Both the position numbers and the translations under genes were made by a program. A stretch of DNA of 5,814 nt from an uncultured Mycoplasma sp. (lineage in GTDB: Bacteria > Bacillota_I > Bacilli_A > Mycoplasmatales > Metamycoplasmataceae), in assembly GCA_947041065.1 (NCBI GenBank), contig CAMRCV010000035.1:1-5814 (forward strand), in the 5' to 3' direction. Below the pieces are notes generated by a model that saw only the letters and a program-made list of their open reading frames with translations, was not told where the DNA came from and made no database searches. Every line of letters starts with the position of its first letter. Position 1 is the first letter of the stretch. Below, piece by piece: positions 1-4,755 of this stretch.

Positions 1-2
1 CT

Positions 3-431
3 TCAAAAATCTTTAAAGCTTTTTGTTCAAATCCCTTTATAAAAGAAATGAAAGAATCTTTAAACAAAGAAGTAGAAAATAATTCTAAACAAAGAGACAG
101 GATTTATGACATGAAAATGTCATTAAAAAAAATATATGAAAGTATTCCTGAACACAAAACATCTTCTCAAGCAAGTTTTAATTGAATGATTAAATTAATT
201 AATGATGAAAATATTTTCGATGATGCTAGTTCAATGTATGATTTTTTACTTATTTCAAGTGATGTTTTTAATGTTTTAACAAAGTTTGAAGAAATATTTG
301 ATGGAGCTGCAGATGTAAGGGCAAAATCTCATTATAGTAATAACACTAAAATTAAAAGAGGTGGGGGAATATTTAGTTCTATATTAACTGTTGTCTTCAT
401 TGCTCTTATTTTTAGATGATTATTTTGGTAG
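3..431 (+). CDS. Partial hypothetical protein with C-terminal membrane anchor
   Basis: An open frame runs from the left edge to a TAG stop at 429-431 (142 residues visible). It is open from the first codon, so the true start is probably outside the window. Two TGA codons (183-185 and 417-419) must be read as Trp. The visible part is mostly charged and helical-looking: a Lys/Glu-rich stretch at residues 15-50, then a mixed acidic/hydrophobic region at 62-105. It ends with a basic KIKR, three glycines, and a hydrophobic segment (residues about 122-142, IFSSILTVVFIALIF followed by RWLFW) that looks like a C-terminal transmembrane anchor. That layout implies that most of the visible chain is cytoplasmic. 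I do not recognise the family and assign no function. An ATG at 48 lies in frame but has no Shine-Dalgarno, so it is an unlikely start. The next gene is on the same strand 66 bp downstream, with its own promoter. Confidence 0.75.
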
Positions 432-447
432 TTATTTAGTTTTCTAT

Positions 448-476
448 TTTAAAAATAAAATTATAAATGTTATAAT
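448..476 (+). promoter_or_regulatory. Promoter with extended -10 for the 559-residue gene
   Basis: TATAAT at 471-476 is a perfect -10 hexamer preceded by TGT (468-470), which makes an extended -10 (TGnTATAAT). A -35-like TTTAAA (448-453, 4 of 6 to consensus) sits 17 bp upstream. Transcription would start near 482-484, giving a leader of about 15 nt that just includes the ribosome binding site. This is the best promoter in the window. It suggests that the gene has its own transcription start rather than depending only on the upstream gene. Confidence 0.7.
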
Positions 477-477
477 T
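459..477. repeat. Inverted repeat overlapping the -10 box
   Basis: AATTATAA (459-466), spacer ATG, TTATAATT (470-477) is a perfect 8-bp inverted repeat. Its right arm contains the -10 hexamer of the downstream gene. It could be an operator or part of the 3' end of the upstream transcript, but all arms are A/T, so chance is a serious alternative. Confidence 0.4.
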
Positions 478-489
478 AAATATCAAAGC

Positions 490-494
490 GAGGT
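490..494 (+). promoter_or_regulatory. Ribosome binding site fixing the start at 498
   Basis: GAGGT at 490-494 matches the anti-Shine-Dalgarno core and lies 3 nt before ATG 498. It decides the start, 83 codons upstream of an internal GTG at 747 that might otherwise be taken as the start. Confidence 0.75.
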
Positions 495-497
495 TGT

Positions 498-2177
498 ATG
501 AAGAAATTTTATTGTTTATATAATAGAAACAATTTACCGTTTTCTTGAAAACTAAAACAAGCAAATGAAAAACCTATTGCCAATTTTAAAAGTAGAGAAG
601 ATTGTTTGAATTATTATTTATCATTAGGAAATATTGGTATTATTTGATTTCAAAAATCAAGTTCAAAAACTACTAAAAAAGAAAATCTAAAAGATTCTTT
701 CGACGGATATGTAAAAACAACCAGAGTAAATAATGAATTAAATCATGTGATTGGAATAGTTCCAACTATTACAGAAAATGCTGCTAGAATTCTAAAAAGA
801 AATTTATTTCACTCATTACAAATAGATCCAGCAACAGGTAAAGATTTATTTGCTGCAAAAGGAATAGATAGAATTAACAAAAATAAAAATTCATATTTAA
901 TTTTTGATAATGATGTTGTTGAAGAAATATTGAGTGAGTATGATGAAAAAACTCAAGCTTTCAATCCTGGCGAGAACAGTGAAGAAAAATTTTCTTCTCC
1001 AGAATTATTAAGAGAGATGATTCAAAAATCTCATTCAAATCTTAAAGAAGAAAAATTGAGTGAAGAAGACGTTGTCTTAAAACCGCAAGTTGAAAATATT
1101 GAGTATAACGAAATAGAAACCAATGGATTTTCACAATATAGTCACACAGACACCAATGATTTTTTAAATAATTATAATTCCCCTGGATATTCAAATCTAG
1201 GTTCTGAATCTAATAATGATTCTTATAATAATTATGAGCAACAAAATTATTATGGGCAAAATTATCAAGACAACTATTCAAGCTATTCAAATGATTATTA
1301 TGAAAATGATTATTATGAAAATTGGAATAATTTTGGAGTAAACTTAAACGACTTTAACTTCCAAAACGATTTTGAAAATCATAAATTAAAACTAAAACCA
1401 ATAAATCAAAATGATTTTTTAAATAACAATTTTCAAAATTATTTTAATAATAATGGTAAAATATTAAAAAATAACTTCTATACATTATATAGAGATGGAG
1501 TACCAAAAATGAATTCAAAGAGAAACCAGTTTAATGTTAATAACTCAAATACAAATACAAATAATGATGTTTGAGTCCCTGTTAATCAAAACCAAAATGC
1601 AAGTATGCAAAGATCTTATGGAACTGTTGAATTTACAGCTGTGCCTAATCAAGTATTAAATACAGAGTTGAATCCTTTAGGAACAAGTACAATGATTTTT
1701 AATCCTTATACAATGCAAAACACAATGCAAAACACTGTTCAAAATGCAATGAACAATCCATATATTCAAAATCAAGGTCAAGATACTATTATTCAACCAG
1801 TTATTCAACCAGTTATTCAACAAGTTGTCAAAACTGTTTACCAACAACAACCAGTTACTAGAGTTTTAGAACCAATTATTAACGAACCAATTATGGCTAA
1901 TGGTGATGCATACGGTGATTATTCTCAATATTCACAAACTCATACAAACTTATTACCAAAAACAAATGTAACTTCTGAATTTCAATTTAACAATGATGCA
2001 GCTACTAGACAAACACAAGTTACTCAAAATATAGCTCCAGCTAAAGTAAAACAACCTAAAGTTAAAAAGCCAAAAAACAAAAAAGTTCTTTACGCTTTAT
2101 TGTCTATCTCAACATTAATGATGATAGGAATAGCGGTAGTTATTGCTTTACTATTTACAGGAATCATAGCTATTTAA
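498..2177 (+). CDS. Asn/Gln/Tyr-rich tail-anchored protein, function unknown (559 aa)
   Basis: One continuous frame of 559 residues, read through TGA-Trp at 546-548, 645-647 and 1572-1574. The start is ATG 498 with a GAGGT ribosome binding site and an extended -10 promoter. Layout: a compact N-terminal region (residues 1-55, starting MKKFYCLYN and containing WKLK and an ANFKSREDCLNYYLSL helix) that faintly resembles DUF2188-type small domains, a low-confidence guess; a charged region (about 84-205) with an acidic stretch; an Asn/Tyr-rich low-complexity region (about 220-322) holding DYYEN twice in tandem; a Gln/Asn/Pro/Val-rich region (about 400-455) with TMQN and IQPV tetrapeptide repeats; a strongly basic stretch (515-529); and one 30-residue hydrophobic segment (530-559) ending at the stop. 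There is no signal peptide or lipobox, so the topology should be cytoplasmic with a C-terminal anchor. Such architecture recalls mollicute cytoskeletal or envelope-associated proteins, but this is analogy only. No function is assigned. Confidence 0.85.
1293..1322 (+). repeat. 15-bp perfect tandem duplication inside CDS
   Basis: GATTATTATGAAAAT occurs at 1293-1307 and again, identically, at 1308-1322. It encodes DYYEN twice (residues 266-275). Identity at every third position points to recent duplication or slippage rather than old protein repeats. Confidence 0.9.
1710..1745 (+). repeat. 12-bp tandem repeat inside CDS (TMQN units)
   Basis: ACAATGCAAAAC at 1710-1721 and 1722-1733 are identical. 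A third, diverged unit follows at 1734-1745 (TVQN). Together they encode TMQN-TMQN-TVQN at residues 405-416. Confidence 0.85.
1791..1826 (+). repeat. 12-bp tandem repeat inside CDS (IQPV units)
   Basis: ATTCAACCAGTT at 1791-1802 and 1803-1814 are identical, and a third copy at 1815-1826 differs by one base. They encode IQPV-IQPV-IQQV at residues 432-443. Confidence 0.9.
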
Positions 2178-2205
2178 TTATCTATCAAAAATACAACGAT
2201 AATAA

Positions 2206-2228
2206 AAAAAACACACAAAGTGTTTTTT
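2206..2228. terminator. Bidirectional hairpin terminator
   Basis: AAAAAACAC (2206-2214) pairs with GTGTTTTTT (2220-2228) around a 5-nt loop, a 9-bp stem. The + strand copy follows the 559-residue gene by 28 bp and is trailed by more T-rich sequence. On the - strand the right arm runs into eight T's, and it would end the lspA transcript about 100 nt after its stop. Only three G/C pairs support the stem, which is usual for mollicutes. Confidence 0.6.
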
Positions 2229-2323
2229 ATTTACTGTTTTTTTGCTACAGATAAACAGATAGTTTTGAATTAATATTTAATATATATAAAAAATATTAGT
2301 ACAATTATTTACTTTAATTAGTA

Positions 2324-2911
2324 TTAAAATTTATTATGTTTGTAATGTCTAACAGCTAATACAATAATATATGAAATGGCAATTATAGATCCGGCAAACA
2401 ATCATGCATCAGCCAAATTAAAGACTCCGTTTAAAAAATTAACTCCTTGCAATCAAGGAATAAAAATAATATCTTTTACCGCTCCATCAAACATTGCTCT
2501 ATCTAAAAAATTTCCAAAAGTTCCTGAGAAAGTAAAAGCGATTGCTACAATTAATAATTTATCATGTGAGTAAATTGCAAAAACACCACAAATGATAAAG
2601 ATGAAAACACTAAAAATATGTAGTGCTCAAGTAGGAATTAAACCGCCAAAAAATGTGACTCCATAATTTGCAACAGACTTAATGCCAAATAATACATAGT
2701 CTCCTTTGGTGACTCCATCTCCTTGTCACTTGCCGCTTGAATCTGGGTTATCTGCTCAAGAAAATAAAAATGTTTTGGTTAGTTGATCAATCAATGTCAA
2801 TACAAGGATCAAACCAAAAAAAATACCTAAATTAATTAGTATTAATTTTTTATTTTCTGCAAAATGTCTTTTGTTAAAGGATAAGAAAGAACCATAATAT
2901 TTTTTAATCAT
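2324..2911 (-). CDS. lspA: Lipoprotein signal peptidase (signal peptidase II)
   Basis: Reverse-strand frame of 195 residues, ATG at 2911 to TAA at 2324-2326, with five in-frame TGA codons read as Trp (residues 52, 62, 95, 153, 170); under the standard code it falls apart. It is the membrane aspartyl protease that removes the signal peptide from lipid-modified prolipoproteins at the cell membrane, after Lgt. Family motifs are in order: DQLTK (D42, K46); NYGVTFF (N82), the equivalent of the usual NxGxxF; GNFLDR (N134, D137, R138); VKD with catalytic Asp D147; FNLAD with N165 and catalytic Asp D168. Four membrane segments are visible, about 23-41, 91-113, 118-136 and 170-187. It is longer than the usual 160-170 residues because of a longer N-terminus and a longer loop between D42 and N82. 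No other start exists: an in-frame stop lies upstream and the next Met is residue 140. No Shine-Dalgarno precedes the ATG. Lgt is not in the window. Confidence 0.95.
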
Positions 2912-2917
2912 AATAAA

Positions 2918-2945
2918 ATTATATATATTTTTTAATAAATGTTAA
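2918..2945 (-). promoter_or_regulatory. lspA promoter, predicting a leaderless mRNA
   Basis: Reading the - strand: TTAACA (2945-2940, 5 of 6 to TTGACA), a 16-bp spacer, then a perfect TATAAT (2923-2918). The start of transcription expected 6-7 nt further on falls at 2912-2911, that is, on the lspA ATG itself, and there is no ribosome binding site. Confidence 0.65.
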
Positions 2946-2950
2946 AATAA

Positions 2951-2956
2951 TATAAA
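2951..2956 (+). promoter_or_regulatory. Possible -10 box of the nicotinate phosphoribosyltransferase gene
   Basis: TATAAA at 2951-2956 (5 of 6 to consensus) would start transcription near 2963, just before the ribosome binding site. A second TATAAA at 2957-2962 is an alternative. No convincing -35 lies at the right distance; only a run of T's is there. Confidence 0.35.
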
Positions 2957-2964
2957 TATAAACT

Positions 2965-2969
2965 AAGGA
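2965..2969 (+). promoter_or_regulatory. Ribosome binding site for the GTG start at 2976
   Basis: AAGGA at 2965-2969 is 6 nt before the GTG at 2976. It supports this non-ATG start; the first in-frame ATG would remove 42 residues that match the family N-terminus. Confidence 0.7.
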
Positions 2970-2975
2970 ATTATC

Positions 2976-3971
2976 GTGGAAATCAAAAACTATATAGCTC
3001 AATATTTTTTTATAGCCGATACTATAATAAAAAAATATAAACCAGATAGCATTGTCACTGTTCAATTTTTTCAAAGAAATGATGATGTTTTGTTATCAGG
3101 AATGAATGAAGTTTTAGCTTTGTTAAAGGAACATACAGACACGTCAAAGTATGAAATTAAATATCTAAAAGATAAAAGTATAATAAATAATTTAGAACCC
3201 GTTTTACAACTAACAGGTAACTATAAATACTTTGGTATATACGAGGGTGTTATAGATGGAATATTAGCAAGGTCAACATCTATAGCTACTAATGCTTATA
3301 AGTGTGTTAAAGCGGCCGGTAAGAAGAATGTTGTCTATATGGGAGATCGTGGTGACCACTACCTTAATCAAGGGGTGGACGGAAAAGCTGTTGAAGACTC
3401 TGGAATCATTGGTCATTCAACATATGTTGGAGCTCAAGGTAAAGAAGAAGTTATTTTCGGATCTATTCCTCATATTTTGATTCAACACTTTGGTGGAGAT
3501 TTGGTTTCTGTAATGAAAGCTTATGTTGAAACATTTCCAAAAGAAAAAGAATTTATTGCTTTAGTAGATTTTAGTAATGATGTCATTGCTGATTCTTTAT
3601 TAGTGTTGAAAGAGCTTGGCAAAAAATTATCAGGAGTTAGAATTGATACTTCAATTAACATGGTGGATAAAATGTTTGCAAATGAAACTCCACAATATGG
3701 CGTTAATATAGAACAAGTTAAAAGATTGAGAAAAGCTCTTGATGAAAATAAAGGTAAGCATGTTAAAATAATTGTTTCTTCTGGTTTTAATGCTAAAAAA
3801 ATAGAAGAATTTGAAAAACATAAAGCTCCAGTTGATTCATATGGAGTGGGTGAATCTATCTTGAAAATTAATATTGGCTTTAGTTGTGATGCTGTTTTAT
3901 TAGATGGTGAAAAGATTGCTAAAGAGGGTAGAAGATACCAAGAAAATAAAAAACTTATATTATTAAAGTAA
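2976..3971 (+). CDS. pncB: Nicotinate phosphoribosyltransferase
   Basis: 331 residues with a GTG start. The enzyme joins nicotinate to PRPP, with ATP hydrolysis, to give nicotinate mononucleotide, the entry step of NAD salvage in the cytosol. Mollicutes generally lack de novo NAD synthesis, so this step matters. Motifs seen: an N-terminal region with the Tyr/Phe-containing IKNYIAQYFF; a GDRGD segment (123-127); GHSTYVGAQ (146-154), the equivalent of the STS(N) stretch; GSIPHILI (162-169), where H166 fits the conserved His that is phosphorylated in this family; VDFSND (197-202); GVRIDTS (220-226) in the barrel; VSSGFNAKKI (267-276), the PRPP phosphate-binding type loop; and DSYGVGES (287-294). 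It is of the short form, below the roughly 390 residues or more of many bacterial enzymes, but all core motifs are present, so it is not a fragment. It is transcribed away from lspA and converges on ktrA. Confidence 0.92.
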   Translation: MEIKNYIAQYFFIADTIIKKYKPDSIVTVQFFQRNDDVLLSGMNEVLALLKEHTDTSKYEIKYLKDKSIINNLEPVLQLTGNYKYFGIYEGVIDGILARSTSIATNAYKCVKAAGKKNVVYMGDRGDHYLNQGVDGKAVEDSGIIGHSTYVGAQGKEEVIFGSIPHILIQHFGGDLVSVMKAYVETFPKEKEFIALVDFSNDVIADSLLVLKELGKKLSGVRIDTSINMVDKMFANETPQYGVNIEQVKRLRKALDENKGKHVKIIVSSGFNAKKIEEFEKHKAPVDSYGVGESILKINIGFSCDAVLLDGEKIAKEGRRYQENKKLILLK

Positions 3972-3986
3972 TGATTATTTTACTTT
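3965..3986. terminator. Weak hairpin spanning the two convergent stop codons
   Basis: AAAGTAA (3965-3971) and TTACTTT (3980-3986) form a perfect 7-bp inverted repeat with an 8-nt loop. It covers the TAA stops of both pncB and ktrA. With a single G/C pair and no long T-run it is a poor terminator, but it is the only candidate between the two convergent genes. Confidence 0.3.
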
Positions 3987-4691
3987 TCTGGTTTTAGTTT
4001 CAAAATTAACTGGCTTCTTTTTAGGAGTTATATTTTTATTAAGTAATCCGATAAATTTAGTAACATTATCAACCATTCCAACAATTGTCACAATAGAGTC
4101 AAAGTTTAATTTAACTAAACCATCAGGAAGAGTACTTTTTGAGTCATCTTTTACCAAAACTATAGTGATCCCTTTTTTATTAAGTGCAAGATCTTTTAAA
4201 GGTATTCCGATATATTTTTCATTTTTAACTTTTGTTGAACCAATAACAAAACCATCACCAATTTCTTTTAGTGAATGTGAAAAATTAATAAAGTTAGCAT
4301 TAGTTGCAATTAAAGCAGTTCTTGTTCCAGACTCTTCTTCAGGTCTAATAATAACATCAACTCCTATTTGTTTTAGTACACGTGCATGTCTATGAGTTTT
4401 TGCTCTTGCAATAATATGTTTAATTTTTAATTCCAATAAAGCTGCAACAATTTCGATGTTATCTCCAACTCCTACAATTACAGTATCAATATTACTAACC
4501 CCAACAGCTTGAAGAGCGTTCATATCAGCGGCATCTAAAATAACTGAACTAACAGTTTTGTCTTTCAATTTGTTTAATTTTGATTCATCTTGATCAATTG
4601 CCAAAACGTTTTGCTCTAAATCGATCAATTTAGAAACGACAGCACTGCCGAATCTTCCTATTCCTATTACGCATATATCTTTTCTAGACAT
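3975..4691 (-). CDS. ktrA: Potassium uptake regulatory subunit KtrA (RCK domain)
   Basis: Reverse-strand gene of 238 residues, ATG at 4691 with GAGGTG 5 nt upstream, TAA at 3975-3977. It is the cytosolic ring-forming subunit that binds nucleotide and gates the KtrB channel-like transporter. The RCK_N Rossmann domain is residues 1-130: VIGIGRFG with G10, G12 and G15 as the GxGxxG dinucleotide loop; D33 at the end of the second strand (LAIDQDE), expected to bind the ribose; DAADMNAL (53-60); IVGVGDN (72-78); and RPEEESG (116-122). An RCK_C region fits about 140-219 (GSTKVKNEKYIGIPLKDL and the strands after it). The tail (221-238) is basic and lysine-rich, beyond the usual end of the family. No Trp codons occur. 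It lies back to back with ktrB, 64 bp apart, rather than in one operon, and its 3' end stops 3 bp from the pncB stop. Confidence 0.93.
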   Translation of the reverse strand: MSRKDICVIGIGRFGSAVVSKLIDLEQNVLAIDQDESKLNKLKDKTVSSVILDAADMNALQAVGVSNIDTVIVGVGDNIEIVAALLELKIKHIIARAKTHRHARVLKQIGVDVIIRPEEESGTRTALIATNANFINFSHSLKEIGDGFVIGSTKVKNEKYIGIPLKDLALNKKGITIVLVKDDSKSTLPDGLVKLNFDSIVTIVGMVDNVTKFIGLLNKNITPKKKPVNFETKTRKVK

Positions 4692-4696
4692 AACTG

Positions 4697-4702
4697 CACC
4701 TC
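4697..4702 (-). promoter_or_regulatory. Ribosome binding site of ktrA
   Basis: Read on the - strand, GAGGTG (4702-4697) precedes the ktrA ATG by 5 nt. It is a strong site, in clear contrast to the divergent ktrB, which has none. Confidence 0.75.
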
Positions 4703-4739
4703 ACATATATTTTTAAATATAATTTTACATTATTTTATT

Positions 4740-4750
4740 AGTATAATACT
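4740..4750. promoter_or_regulatory. Palindromic -10 region between ktrA and ktrB
   Basis: AGTAT-A-ATACT (4740-4750) is a perfect inverted repeat around one base. On the + strand it holds TATAAT (4742-4747), expected to start ktrB transcription near 4754, 1-2 nt before the ATG. On the - strand it holds TATACT (4745-4740), a possible ktrA -10. A good -35 is lacking for both: TTTACA at 4724-4729 is only 12 bp from the + strand -10, too close. The + strand role is more likely than the - strand one. Confidence 0.45.
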
Positions 4751-4755
4751 TAAAT

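Noticed and set aside
432..458. Terminator for the first partial gene (TATTTT-A-AAAATA at 445-457)
   Set aside because: No G/C pair and a one-base loop; it cannot fold into a stable hairpin.
747..749. GTG as start of a separate gene
   Set aside because: The frame is open upstream to ATG 498, which has a ribosome binding site and promoter; only TGA (Trp) codons intervene.
1572..1604. A stop and restart that would make two genes of 275 and 190 residues
   Set aside because: TGA 1572-1574 is Trp in this code, the frame continues without a break into ATG 1605, and that ATG has no ribosome binding site.
2376..2573. 65-residue open frame on the + strand
   Set aside because: It is wholly antisense to lspA, has no ribosome binding site and matches no family; a shadow of the real gene.
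3292..3480. 62-residue open frame on the + strand
   Set aside because: Lies out of frame inside pncB, which has all its family motifs.
4165..4395. 76-residue open frame on the + strand
   Set aside because: Antisense to ktrA, no start signals; a shadow.
4692..4755. K+ or cyclic-di-AMP riboswitch upstream of the ktr genes
   Set aside because: The gap is 64 bp in total and ktrB seems to have almost no leader, so there is no room for a known riboswitch.
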